This document shows, piece after piece, positions 10,801 through 22,542 of a stretch of DNA of 64,000 nucleotides; positions within the stretch are counted from its first letter, which is position 1, and each line of letters opens with the position of its first letter. The stretch is from positions 2,232,001 through 2,296,000 of the forward strand of contig MU271146.1 of NCBI GenBank assembly GCA_021432605.1. The letters are read 5' to 3'. Made by a program: the position numbers and the translations under genes. A model generated the notes under the pieces. That model had not been told where the DNA came from. It saw only the letters and a program-made list of their open reading frames with translations, and made no database searches. The stretch is from Coniochaeta sp. PMI_546. Taxonomy: Eukaryota; Ascomycota; Sordariomycetes; Coniochaetales; Coniochaetaceae.

Positions 10801-13800
10801 CAAGATAAACGGTGTTAGTCAAATCTGTTGTGGCAGCAGCTGCTTGTGTGAACAGGCACTGGTCGAAGATGTAGCCGCCGATAGCGGAAGAAGAGGCTCT
10901 GCTCTGGGCGGTCATGGCGGACTTGGCCTTCTTCGCGCCGATAGTGCACCCCTTGAAGTAAGCCTTGGAGTATCCCCAGATAAAATCAGTCGCGCCCTCA
11001 ATGTAGCAAGATTCGTAGTATTGGTATCCAGTAGTGGCACCGTTAAGAAGCGTGTCCTGCCACCCAATGAACGAGCAGCCATAGAAGCCGATATCATTGC
11101 CGTACACAGAAGCAGCCAAGGTGACGTAGCTTGATTGGGAACCATCCAAATTATCGGAGTTGATAATGTCAATGTTGTAGAAGGAAATTCTGTTGGAGGC
11201 AGTCGAGACGGTAGCGGTTTCGGCATCAGAATGGCCGCTTGGCAGAGGGGAGACCGAGAGGCCACGAGCAAAAGTCAGGGTGACTTGATTGTCACGGTAT
11301 GACTGACCTGGGTTAACGGTGGTATAACCAATGATGCGGACGGCACCGGGGCGGTTAACGGAGGGAACCTGCTCCGTGTAGGTACCAGCGTAGATGAAGA
11401 TGGTCTGGTTTGTCGTATCACTAGGCAGAGATGCCAAAGCAGCTGTCAAGTTGGTGAAAGATCCATTGCGTCCGTCCGTGGACACAATGACGGCATACTG
11501 TGGCGGCTCGGTTCCGCTGTCAGGGTGAGCGTTAACAGATGCGGTCGCGGTAGGCCCCGGGCTGGTGGAGCTAGCAGTGGTAGAAGAAGCTGTAGCAGTC
11601 CAGTTGAAGGATGGGGCGTAGTTGTAGGCAGTCATGTCAATCCAGGTGGTATCACCAATCCAGTTAGCCAGAGTGTAGGCAGATGCCTGGGCGTCAGTGA
11701 GATTCGTCGCGAACGATGCGCGAGCTGTGCCGACTTGCCAGCTACCAGGTCCGCTGTTGTTGTACTCGCCGAAGTTGACGTTGGAGGTTTGAGGGTTGCT
11801 GGTAGACCACACGCTCCAACCAGCAGCGTTGATGTGCTTATCAATGTAGGAGTTCATGTAAACAGCGGTCGAGTAGTTGTTGTACGGACGTCCAAGATAA
11901 CTGAGACCAAAGGAGCTGCCGTAGGAGGCTGTGAAGGTCACGTAGCAGGAGTCAAACACGTATCCAGAGACAGTACCAGCAGTGCGGCTCTGAGCAGCAA
12001 TAGAAGCGCCCTTGGTGTTGGTAGCGATGTAACACTGGTGGAAGTATGCGGTCGAGAAACCCCAAATGAAATCTATACTTCCCTCGATGTAGCAGTTGCT
12101 GAAAACCTGAGTGCCCTTGTTCGCAAGTAGAGTGTCCTGGAAACCAATAAACTTGCAGCCGTAGGCAGCGATGTTTGCACCGTAGAAGTCAGCGGCCAGA
12201 GCCGCTGTGTTTGTGGTTTGGGGGTACGTGTTGATGAAGTTGATGTTGTAGATGGCCATTCCAGAGTTGTCATTAGCCTTCTTGGCGTAGATGACAGGAG
12301 TGGTCTCATCCTTACCAGCACTAGTAAGCTGGCCGTTGGAAATCTGGATGGTAACCTCGTTCTGGCTGTAATCACCAACATAAGATGACTGACCGATGAG
12401 AGTCACCTTTCCGTTGCGAGTGATGCTAAGTTGCTCAGTGTAGGTACCAGGCATGACTAAGATAGTGTACGGCTTGCTGTCGTTCGGGAGAGCAGCAATA
12501 GCCGCAGAGACATTGCTGTACTGACAGTCGGTTGCGTTCAGACTGACGACCAGAGTGCTGCTAGGAGTTGGTGTTGGGCAGGTCGCTGAGCCGGAAGTAC
12601 TCGTCCCTGAGGCGGTTGCAGTTGCGGTACCAGAGGTTGACAATGCCGATGAGCTCGCAGAGGCAATCTGGGCGGCATCTGAGCTCTGAATGGCACTCAA
12701 GACAGTGGCATCGATCCAATAAGTGGCTGCGTTTGAATAACCGTAGAAGGCATTTCCGAAAACCTTATCAATCGTTAGGGAGGTTACTTGGCCAGCAGTC
12801 AACTGTTGGTCGCAGGCAGCCGCACGGGCTGCTGCGTTTGATGAGTAGGCCCCTGCGCCAGTGGTCTGGAATTCGCCATACAGGGCAATGACAGAGCAAG
12901 AGGTGGAATACACTCCGCCAGCCGCGATCAAGCTGCCAAGAACAGTGTTCCGGTAGATTGCTTGAGTGTAATTGTTAAGGCCGTTAGGCGTAGCCAGATA
13001 GACGTTCGTGTTAGTCAAACCTGCTTTCTGGACCACAGAGCTGGAATCAACTACAATCGTAGAGTTGTACCAAACGTTGTTGATCGAAGCTCCCTTGGCA
13101 TAAAAGATGCTAGAGCCTGATGCGGTAGGAACTATGGTAGACTGGAAAAGGTAGACAGTAGGGTAGTTGTAGAACAGCTTGTCCGATCCCTCCACGTACG
13201 TGTTGGCGATAAGAGTAATTCCGTACGATGAGCTGTAGGCGCCGACACTACCGGAAACCAGAGAACATCCGTAAAAGGCCATGTTGATACCCTTCATGTT
13301 GACAGCGGGGGCAACTCCAGAAGTTGCCGTGTTTGTAAAGTTCAAATTCCGGAAGGTCACTCCCTGGGAGTTACTGGTACCAAAGCTGAGGGCTCCAGCT
13401 GTTGTGCTAGCAGATACGACGACTTGGTTCTGAGAGTAAGCGGTAGCGGAAGGACCTGAGATCGTCACAGTCTGGGTACCGGTGATCGTCAAAGCTGGGT
13501 AAGATCCAGCTCTGACTTCAACGGACGGAACACCGCTGTTCTGAGCATACGCAACAGCAGCGTTGATGTCTGTGAACTGAGCAGTGCCATCTGTCGCTAC
13601 CGTGACAGCAGAAGCTACAACGATGCTAGATGACGATGTAGAAGACGAAGTTGACGAAGATGAGACCGTGGAAGTTACTGAAGTTGCACTGGTCTCGGAC
13701 ACCGAAGACGTTCCAACTACCGAGGAAGTTGTAACAGTGGAGGAAGATGTGATAGACGAAGATGATGTTGAGGCTGTTGAGGACGTAGCAGAAGTGGAAG

Positions 13801-14986
13801 AACTGGTTGACGAGATGGTCGAAGAGCTTACGACGCTAGAAGCGCTCGAAACATAAGCAGAGTCGGAGGACTGAATAGCGCTCAACACGCTGGAGTCGAC
13901 CCAGGTGGTATCGTAGCTTGAGAAACCGGGAAACCCCTTGCCGAAGACTTGGTCAATGGTGAACCCAGACACCTGGCTGGCAGTAAGGCTCATATCGCAG
14001 TAAGAGTTGCGGCTAGCGGTATTCGAAGAAGTCATGGCACCGGCGCCAGTGTTCTGGAACTCGCCGTAGTAGGTAACGTAGCTGCAGCTAGTGGTCCTCA
14101 CGCCGCTCGGGGCAATCAAACTTCCGAGGACATTGTTGCGATAGATGGCAGTGGTGTAATTTCCATTAGGAGAAGCGAGGTAAACGTAGGTGTTTGAGTT
14201 GCCAGGCTTCGTGGTGATGGTGCTCGAGTCCACAACAATGGATGCGTTGTACCAGACGCTAGAAATCTGAATACCCTGACCATAGAAGATACTTGCGCTT
14301 GAAGCGGTTGGCACGATGGTCGATCCATAGACGTAGAGGGTAATATAGTTGTAGAAAAGTTTGTCAGTGCCTTCGATATAGGAGTTCGCAATCAAGGTCG
14401 TGCCGTAGGATGCCTGATACACGGCTTGGCCAGCGGAGACGAGCGCACAGCCATAGAATGCCATGTTGACACCACTCATGACGACGGCGGGAGCCTTGAC
14501 ATTGCCCGTGGCCGTATTGGTAATATTGACGTTCTTGAATGTGACACCCTGCGATTTCTGAGTGTTGAAGCTGACAACGCCGGTAGTTGGAGCAGCAGCA
14601 GCAATGACGACTTGGTTTCCAGCATAGTTTGTTGCGGTCGGTCCAACGACTGTAATCGTCTGCGATCCCTGGATGGTAACGACCTCAGAGTAGGTACCCG
14701 CCTTGACGACAACGGAAGGAATAGCACTGATCTGAGCGGCAGAAATGGCGGCGTTGATAGCGGTGAACTGAGCCGAGCCATCTATGGCGACAGTGACGGC
14801 CGTTGGCTTAACAGTCGATGATACGGAGGATGAAGAGCTTGTGGAGGTAAAATCGGAAGACGTGGAAGACGATGAAGTTGAAGAGTCAGTCAAGGAAGCA
14901 ACTGAACTCGTTGAGTCGGAGGCAGAGTCCTGGCAGACAACAATGCCAGCAAGGCTGGCAATGCCCGAGAGCAGTGAAAGACGCAT
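7809..14986 (-). CDS. Giant secreted pectin methylesterase with five tandem CE8 domains and Thr/Ser-rich tail
   Basis: CE8 enzymes de-esterify pectin in plant cell walls. Start is the ATG at 14986, giving a signal peptide (MRLSLLSGIASLAGIVVCQ). Introns are 9255-9205 (51 nt) and 8710-8655; product is 2,356 residues. CE8 domains lie at about 62-372, 460-768, 809-1120, 1163-1485 and 1519-1830, joined by Ser/Thr linkers. Domains 3-5 keep the family motifs: FQDTLL/WQDTLL/NQDTLY, IDFIWG/TDFIWG/VDFIFG and LGRPY/LGRPY/LGRPW. Domains 1 and 2 have lost all of them: no QDT, EGTDKLFYN or EGSDKLFYN instead of the nucleophile-Asp motif, and LASPN or LATPN instead of LGRP, so they should be inactive, perhaps substrate-binding. 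The last ~500 residues are Thr/Val/Ser-rich repeats, probably heavily O-glycosylated stalk or wall-associated sequence; no GPI signal is seen. Fungal CE8 proteins usually have one domain of about 320 residues. The 51-nt intron is in frame and stop-free, so it could be retained. Confidence 0.92.
8860..9140 (-). repeat. Tandem Thr-rich repeats encoded in the esterase tail
   Basis: Successive units of about 20 codons share the pattern T-x-SGKDTTxKTTTT (variants TVSGKDTTLK, TVSGKATTVK, TITGKDTTIK, TVPAKTTTVK). A second series, SIAGKT/SVAGNT/SLSGNT, follows at about 8150-8280. Such internal repeats are prone to length change. Confidence 0.75.
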
Positions 14987-15075
14987 CGCGAAAGGGCTAC
15001 CTCGAAAGAGGAAATGAGCGAGTGAACGGCTGTGCTGGTGAGATAAAAGGTACCCATAACGAGGCTCCCCTGGCA

Positions 15076-15082
15076 CTTATAT
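15076..15082 (-). promoter_or_regulatory. Candidate TATA box of the esterase (ATATAAG)
   Basis: Read on the minus strand, GGATATAAGTG lies about 90 bp before the start codon at 14986, a normal distance for a short-leader fungal secreted-enzyme gene. Sequence match only. Confidence 0.4.
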
Positions 15083-15519
15083 CCAGAACGGCTGCATGCA
15101 GGGCTGCCGAGTAGCGTTCTCCCAGTGCCATGGACCAGGCACATCGCAATCGGACCACTTCGGGAGGCCAACCCGTTTTCCACATGGTTGACCACAGTAG
15201 ACGCCTAGGTCCTAACGTGGATTGGTACGGTAAACGGCTAGGCCTAGGTTCTACATGGGTGGCCGCGGTAGTAGAGCCTGTCGTCTCGCTACAGAAGATC
15301 ATCGGCTGCGGAGTTCGACGCCTTGCGGCATCGGGACACTCCCCGATGCTATTACTGACAGGCTAGAACTTCAGGAGGCCAGCGGCGGGTTAACAGCGGC
15401 CTGATTCGTGGGACATGCGGCGGTTGGCCCAGAAGGTCTGGCTTGAGGCTTCGGCGCAGCCGTGCAGAATGACAAGGCAGCTAGCCTGTTGAAGTCGTGG
15501 GTCCCAGACCCTGGGGATC

Positions 15520-15529
15520 TACACGTGTA
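15520..15529. promoter_or_regulatory. TACACGTGTA palindrome, copy 1
   Basis: Perfect 10-bp palindrome with a CACGTG (E-box) core, about 534 bp upstream of the esterase start. One of six identical copies in the window, all intergenic. Confidence 0.5.
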
Positions 15530-15894
15530 CGGATGGTCCTAGTCAGCTAGATCTTCCGGGTCATCTAGAAGATCCACTGGAGCACATCACCGGCAGGCAA
15601 TCCTGGTCGTTGAGGTGACCAGGCCGGCGTCTTCCGCCTCATCAAATGCCCTGTGCCCAAGATTCGGGCAAATTTGTTTGCCTCGTGCATTGCGTCTCCG
15701 TTGCGCTGCAAAACTCACTCGGTGTTAGAGCAATAGAGCCTCATCTACCATGTATAATTCTTCTGTGTCGATCAAATTCTGTGAAGGGACCAGGTAACCA
15801 GATCAAGACTGACAAAAACCTCTAACTTGATAGAGAGGAGTGACTGAAGATTTTTGGACGTCTGACGTGGACGAGTGGAGAAGCCCTTCTTACC

Positions 15895-15916
15895 ACAGTA
15901 AATCTGACTTTACTGT
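15895..15916. other. Perfect 8-bp stem hairpin
   Basis: ACAGTAAA and TTTACTGT flank a 6-base loop (TCTGAC), and the stem extends with a mismatch into CCAC/GTGG. No gene end is nearby, so a terminator role is not supported. Confidence 0.5.
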
Positions 15917-16550
15917 CGTGGGGGCGGCACCAAGATTGATCGATGAAAGGCTCGCGGATGGCGCGGCGGGCTGACGTCTCCTTCCTACTATTGCTTTATA
16001 GCTGATGCACTAGAATAGAGTCTAGCGCGTCGTATCGAGTTTATTGCTTGCTAGCCGATGATCTAGCTGCTAGCTCGGTGGCCATTCTTCCAACCCCGAC
16101 TGGACCCTTAGCAGTTCGTGATTGTCCGCGGCTCTGAACGAAGATGACGGTATAGGTGTGGGGAATGACGGGTTGAATTTTTGGTTTGGATGGACATTTG
16201 CTGCGATAGTTTGTCGTGCGTGTAATGTTATGAAGGAGATGGTTCGAGTAAGGTAGTATTCTGAAGTTTGGTTAAGGTTTTGGGTTATCGCAGTACCACA
16301 GAGTGTGTAGACTGTAGAGTGTAGATGTGCTACCCACTTTGCTTCTGAAAATGGAACCCCACGCCGTGCTCAATTTGTGGAGCAGCATTCGCATCCGCAT
16401 TTATCGGACCCGAACCTCGAGGAGCCTGGCTTCGGCCAATATTCTAGAAATTCCACCATACAGCGCGTCCCCAGTTCCGAATGACAGGGAATCAGTCTGG
16501 TCGCCTGATCCATGTAGATCTGCCGCGAATCGTTACCACAGATGTACGTG

Positions 16551-16560
16551 TACACGTGTA
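16551..16560. promoter_or_regulatory. TACACGTGTA palindrome, copy 2
   Basis: Perfect copy set in GTACGTGTACACGTGTAC, so two overlapping CGTGTAC half-sites are present. It lies about 1.56 kb upstream of the esterase start. Confidence 0.5.
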
Positions 16561-17908
16561 CAGCTGCCGAGGAACGCCTTGGACAGGGAGATAACCTTGT
16601 GATCCGGGGCAACGTCGGCGAACAGCATCGAGCGGAAGAAGACCTGACTTTTTGCCACTTGCAAACAGAAATTGAATGCTTCTGATGCCATTTACGAGGC
16701 GCGATATATCGGCAAGGCTATGTCAAGGGAAATTGTTTCAGAAGGTCGCGATGCTACGGTGCGGTCTGGTTATTGACCTATGGCATAGTAGACTATGGAA
16801 AGGAGGACTGTTGCTGGTAGCTTTAGGTTAACAAGGATCGCTACTGGCTCATGCTGGGTGTGAAGATAACTGCGAACTGTGAATGCGAAGACAGAGCGGC
16901 AGGAACGGTTACTTGGCGCCGCTCCATATCTCATGGACGAAAGTGCGGGAGAATGATCTGTATTCGGTTGTTCTTCCCGTGTGCTAGTCCCGTATGAGTT
17001 CCCTCTAATGTACGACAGGGACGTGACTTTTGACCGCTGGAGAATGGATCAGCAATGACTAACGTGGGTATGGCATGACCCTGTGCAATCGGAGGAGATT
17101 CCTGCAGATTGCGAGTTGCGTTTCCGAACCGACTCCCAGTAAAGTATTAGTCATATGATCTCTTCTGTTTTGCGCTGAAGTTTGCTTGGATATTTTGAAC
17201 CACGATACCAAGGAAGTGGCTGAGAATGCCGTTCTCTTGAGATTAGCGAGGAGCCAAGCGTTTCCGATCCGATCGAGGGTCGTGGGGACGCTTGGCGCGA
17301 CATGCCTGCAAGCCACGATTACACCATAATGAATGCCACCAGAATTACCAAGGCGCAGAATGATAAAACAAGCATGTACCTCAAACCGGCGATGGCGCAT
17401 GTCCTGGCGAGGCTGCGAGGGGGAGCAATCGCTAGGCCCACGTAGTGCAAGCCGTCACTGACATCACTGGTCAATGCTTACACTGTATTTTCCGGTGATA
17501 CTATTGTGGTAATGGTATGGCGCTTCAGTTTCTGAGCCTTCGCCTGGCTGTTGATCTCCCGGTATAGATTGTTGGGGCCGAATATGGGGGAACGTCGCCC
17601 ACTTGATGAGCCTTTTGTCCCTGTGAGAGCATGCTTGGGCTTGTGCAAGCACGATCGGTGTGGTATCTGGCGGCTTGGCGATGTACCTACAGAAGCGCTG
17701 TACCTGCAGGCTGTCCCGCCTTGGCTGAATAAGGTTATCATACCACGTGGCAAGCCTCAGTACTTATAGGATTTACTCTGCTGATCTGTAAACGAGTTGC
17801 TTGACACAACAACATCACAGATATGGCGCCGAAATATCACTATACTTATAATTTAGTCTGGAAGTAGACTGCGTCGGACTAGGCGGTTTCAGTGCGTTGA
17901 TGAGTCTT

Positions 17909-17980
17909 TAAGACTGTGCGATAGAAACATGTGCGTAGAAACAACCGAATGAATCAAATAAGACTGCGCGACAAAAATAT
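17909..17980. repeat. Diverged 22-bp direct repeat
   Basis: Copies at 17909-17930 and 17959-17980 start on the same TAAGACTG and differ at four positions. All four differences are transitions. Possibly a remnant of a longer repeated sequence. Confidence 0.4.
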
Positions 17981-18823
17981 ACCAGAAAATATGTCCTTTC
18001 ACAGTCGACATGTTAGTATATGTTGGTCACCTAAAGGGCCAAGTCATTTACTCAGGATAGCGAGCGGGCAAGTAGCTTGAGCTGCCAGTCAATAGCGAAA
18101 GTGATTCACCATCGTCATCTTCTAATTATCCCTATATGACAGTTATGTCGGGAAACCTTACAAATAGGCGAAGATTCATCAGCTCGTTGATCTATAGATG
18201 CCATATATCGAAACGTATTTACAATGATTTATAATCGCTAGAATTGAAGAGTCTATGCTGCCTTTGGCTCCTTTAATCTGAATGTGAGTTCTCGAAGATC
18301 ATAAGGATGTATGTGCGTAATATTACCTTATATTTCTCTATCCCATTCTGGTTTGAGTGATTAGTCTAGACTGAAGTGGGGGAGAGCTATGGTTTCAAGC
18401 GTAAGGTACATACGGTAAAACCTACCGCGGAGCGTTTGGCTATGGCATCTGACTCATCGAGCCGCTACCTGGTATGCTGCCTATCTCTGGAAACATACCC
18501 TGCGGTTTATTGATGCGTCGCTGTTACCGGCTATACCACATTCGGGACCGACCCGGATCGAGAAACATGATATCGGATTTTGGATTTTGGACTACACGGC
18601 ACTTGAAGCAAGTCATTAGATAGAACGGGTAGTCAGGACAATTCGAGTTCATGACTGTCATACATCGCCAACGAGACATAGTTATCTATCAGGAAGACGG
18701 ACTCCCTCCTCAAGGGAAAAATACAAAGGGCACCGCTTTGGAGCCTCCCTGTAAGCATCGTAGTCGTAATATGATATACTACACAAACCTCAGCGGGTGA
18801 GATCATTGTACTCGGCATGTAAA

Positions 18824-20240
18824 TCATACAACCTCATAACCCCTCTGACTCTCCGCATCCTTCGCACTCCTCGTCTCGACCGTGATCTCGTCCGTTCGCA
18901 TGATGTGAGGCACATACTTCGACTGTGCCAGAATGCTCTTGTCACTATCATCGTCATCGCGGTTCTTGTCTGGCATCCGCTCGGCGCGCACCTGCGTGCG
19001 GTTGCCTGACGCTGCCGGCGTCGTGCCGCTGCCCATCTTGGCGTACGTGTTCATCTTGTAGGTACCTCCTCCGTTGGCGTAGCCGGCAGACTTGCTGCGG
19101 GACCGGGACGATGTCTTGGCGTGAATCTCTTTCCAAAAGAGACGCAGGAAAGGTATAGAGCTAGCCAGAATGACGATGGAGAGCTCGCTGGCGGACCAGA
19201 TAAGTAGAGGAGTGGATTTGTCTGAGTGTGAACCGAGTCAGAGAATAGTTGGGTATGTCTGCAAGCATCAAGGTAGAGTCTTACATGTGTAGTCTGATAA
19301 GCTGGGAGGGAGATAAGCGGACTTGACGAGCGCAAATATACCGGAACTAGAAGACGTGACTGTTAGTACTGCACTCGGAATCAGACGGAAAAGGGAAAAC
19401 GTACAGAACACCCATGCTCATGCAAATACAGACACCGATCCTCTCGACGCGTCTCATCTGCAAATTCCAGACCAAAAACCAGGGGAAGGCGGCGAGCACA
19501 AAATCAGTCAGAGCGGACCATACTACAGAAATAGGGACACTCTGGTCAGTGACGACGAGGAAGGATCAGGGCTCATCGAAACGATACATACCTCCAGCAA
19601 AGACGGCAAAATTCACAATAGGAGCGTTATCAACGCATGTACCCTCAACGGTGGGATCCCACTTCTTCTCGAGCGGAGTGCAGCCGACGAAAAAGGTGAT
19701 GGCGCACGGCCACATGAAGCCGTTGACAGTGACGATGCAGGCCCAGATCAGAATCTTGTGCCAGCGCTTTGTGGCCAAGCGCAGCAGCGTGACGCAAAAG
19801 GATGTCTTAGCTAGGGAGATGCCGATGATGCCGAAGAACTCGCCAACGAAGAGGAACTTGTTTGCTTGTGGGAGGGCCGCGAAGTCGACAATTTCGAAGA
19901 TGTGCATGCCCATGCCGTATTGCGTCGAGAGGCATTCCAGCGTGATGGAGGCAACGAGGCATGCCTGTACGATGAATCATCAGTGTTCTGGTCTCTTTTA
20001 ACTTCTCACATGCAGTGCGAAATGTCAGACGAGAGATCGAGCAGATAAAATGCTTACCCAGGCCAAAGTGACTAAACCGTCGTCGATTCCGAAACCCTTC
20101 GCGTACCGCAGCTTACAGAAGAACCGCAATGACATGAACACAAAGGAAAGGCTCGTAACGGCGACCAGGGATCTGATCAGCTCATTGGCGTTGTTCTCCC
20201 CTGTGTGTGGGAGCGGTGCAGGCGCCGGTGACTCGGCCAT
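18824..20240 (-). CDS. Rhodopsin-domain (SAT4/Pth11-like) integral membrane protein
   Basis: Exons are 20240-20058, 19964-19592, 19522-19405, 19346-19285 and 19221-18824; the joined frame encodes 377 residues. The pattern is that of the fungal SAT4 'rhodopsin' family: N-terminal segment, first helix (LVAVTSLSFVFMSLRFFCKL), then GFGIDDGL, YGMGMHIFEI, FFGIIGISLAKTSFCVTLLR, a Trp-rich helix, CTPLEKKWDPTVEGTCVD and VWSALTDFVLAAFPWFLVW, with about seven helices in all. The C-tail is hydrophilic, rich in Arg/Ser then Asp (RNRDDDDSDKS), and probably cytosolic. The family includes the putative plasma-membrane receptor Pth11 of Magnaporthe, but there is no Cys-rich CFEM domain here. Ligand and function cannot be read from the sequence. 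Start chosen at MAESPAPAP because upstream sequence in frame is short and unlike the family. Confidence 0.9.
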
Positions 20241-20672
20241 GTCGGACGCGGGAGCATAGAACAGCAAGAATGAAAAAGGCCAGTCCGTAACCCGGATGCG
20301 GACATCACGATCGACAGACACCGATCTCTTTAAGTCTACTGTTCACTGTGTGATATACAAAACTTTCAACCCCGGGCTCGAGGAAGATACTAACACTCGG
20401 ACCTGGTAGGATGGTTTGCATATATCATCGGGCCATTTCACATAGAGTTCGAGTTTCTACACGAATACCGCCACCGGCTAGAGGTGCTACGACACTAGCC
20501 TCGACCAGGTCAGGGAAACGAAACCTCATGCGTCTGGCCAGGTCCGCACCAGGTACCTTAGTGAATTTCCCCGAATGTGTGCCAAGAAAGAGGCCGATGC
20601 ATACTAAGAAACAACCCACAGTCAAGGGCTCTCGATCAAGCGTACACCATCAGCTGAAGATATTTCAGAGTC

Positions 20673-20682
20673 TACACGTGTA
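20673..20682. promoter_or_regulatory. TACACGTGTA palindrome, copy 3
   Basis: Perfect copy about 433 bp upstream of the rhodopsin-domain gene start, in the context TCTACACGTGTATATG. Confidence 0.5.
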
Positions 20683-20747
20683 TATGCCAGTGTCAAGTTG
20701 TCAACCCCGTCTTCTGCTTCTCAGCTGGTGTCTGAAGCTCAGCAAGA

Positions 20748-20759
20748 CTACTGTGGTAT
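20748..20759 (+). promoter_or_regulatory. CTACTGTGGTAT 12-mer, copy 1
   Basis: First of three identical 12-mers at 20748, 22258 and 25096, flanking the FAD oxidoreductase. Could be a shared control site or a repeat remnant. Confidence 0.35.
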
Positions 20760-22257
20760 GCGACAAGGGGTTGTTTTGGAAGCAAAGAAGGCTCACTTCT
20801 GGTCAGGACTCCAAGATTTCAAGTCTGGCCAAGACCTCGAAAACAAGCCCAGCCCCCTGTTCCCTCCCCGAGGCCCCCTATCTTGACCGGCCCTCCAATA
20901 CGCACTTTACTGCCAGATTCGAGAGGTCGGTACGGCCCTGGTGACATTGGCGTTACGTGGCTGCGGATGGTACACGTAGAAGGTAGGGATACATGTAACC
21001 TTTCCTGACGCCAGACTTCTGTTCCTGCATCGAGACTGATCTTGGCGTTAGTTACAGCTCAGCCCCCAGGTATAAATCCAGAAAGTATGGCCAACAGGAT
21101 ATGGGAACAGTAAATAGCCGGTCACCCATTTCTGCTAACGGCAGTGTTAATATGTAGAATCTGATGTTAATATGGTTATGTCACTCATCAGACAGTTGTT
21201 AAGAGCTCCAGTCTTTGACTGCTCATTATCTCGAAGTCATGGATGGACTCGAGGAGGAAGTAGTTCGTAAAAGAAAACCCGGTTGCTACAAGGCGAGCAA
21301 ACCAATCGGATTGTCGTCCGGATGCTCAGACCTTCCGTCTGGGGAAGGATGCAACAAGCATGATGATCCTGGACGCTCTTGGCGCACCGGTGTATGATCT
21401 TGGCAGGAAAAGTCGTTCCGAGTGCAACATAACGAGGGGAGCGCAGATGCTGGAGTTCTTCGAGAATTTCCAGATGTGCCATTGTACCAGTGTGCCACAC
21501 GGCCATAAGAGCCTCAACAAGAATCCGAGACCGTGGGCTTCGTAATGCGGCACGGGACGGGCTGTGGCTTCCTGCAGTCACACAGACAGCACGGGAGGCA
21601 CGCTCGCCAATACTGGGGGGCGGAACATGTGTCTTGCGTGCGATCGTGATGGCGTCAAGCTCACCCGTGCATGTCTGGCATCGATCTACCGGGTATCAAG
21701 GGTCTCTATATTTAGCGCTCTGGGGAAGATGCGCGAATGGGAGCCTGGCACAAGAGGAGAATACGACAGTACGCACTCAATCTCATCTCGGGCGTATCGA
21801 AAAAGGGGCCCTGGAAAAGTTGAATAATGACATGTTTGCGACTCATGCGAACAATGACAGGCATTCCCATCCAGTCAATCTTCGGTGCTGTAGCTCCAGG
21901 AGCCCCCTGTTCGGTGGCGGTTCTGCAGATTGGAAGAGATATTGTTAAAGAGTTTTATATGAGAACCTTCGCCGGATTCCACGACACAAATCAATGCCAA
22001 CTTTTGACTCCTTATACGATTCCAACTGCGGGTTAGAGACGGATATATGCTGCCACATTCACACGCACGACGGAAGGTAGAGTAGTATTGGTCACTAGTT
22101 TGTATACATCCCGGGTCTACATCCTCAAAGCTAAACATGTACGAACCCTAGTCTAGAGTCTTGGGGGTCTGGAACTGCGCTCCTGAACTGCGGATCCCTC
22201 TACTGCGTAAGATGCGAACTCAGCAGCCCCAGTCTTGCCATGACCTCCGTTGCTTGG

Positions 22258-22269
22258 CTACTGTGGTAT
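22258..22269 (+). promoter_or_regulatory. CTACTGTGGTAT 12-mer, copy 2
   Basis: Identical 12-mer, 274 bp before the FAD oxidoreductase start, in a normal promoter position. Confidence 0.35.
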
Positions 22270-22542
22270 GTGTAGTCACACTTATCATGCCATTGTAGTG
22301 GCCACGGCGTCGTCCAGGATATTCTTATTAGGGACATCTGCCGACAGGAGCAAATCACCGCCCCTTGTCAACTTAGGCAATGTAGTATCTCTATCTCTTT
22401 AGGGGACATCCGCTCCAGGGAATTACTTAAAGGGAAGCTCATCGCCACGTGCGGCGGCGTATTTCGGAGGAATAACCCTGAGCAAACTTGCATCGCCAGT
22501 CACTCTTTTCGTTTATCCAGCGTCAGCAGGTTGTACGTAATC

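Larger units (their letters stand above)
14987..18823. other. 3.8-kb intergenic region upstream of the esterase
   Basis: No gene is supported. It contains a TATA-like site, two copies of the palindrome TACACGTGTA (15520, 16551), a short perfect hairpin at 15895 and a diverged 22-bp direct repeat at 17909/17959. Sequence around 17.8-18.4 kb is richer in A+T than its surroundings, but no transposon protein is recognisable. It probably includes the esterase promoter and 3' sequence of the rhodopsin-domain gene. Confidence 0.5.
20241..22542. other. 2.3-kb divergent intergenic region
   Basis: This lies between the rhodopsin-domain gene (minus) and the FAD oxidoreductase (plus). It contains a TACACGTGTA palindrome at 20673 and two of three copies of the 12-mer CTACTGTGGTAT (20748, 22258). 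Open frames here have no recognisable coding signature. Confidence 0.5.

Noticed and set aside
9629-11134. Long (501-codon) open frame on the plus strand
   Set aside because: It lies wholly antisense to esterase domains 4-5, where codon bias keeps the complementary frame open. It shows no domain, and the minus strand is clearly coding.
15895-15916. Hairpin as a transcription terminator
   Set aside because: Fungal Pol II genes do not end at simple hairpins, and no gene ends near this site.
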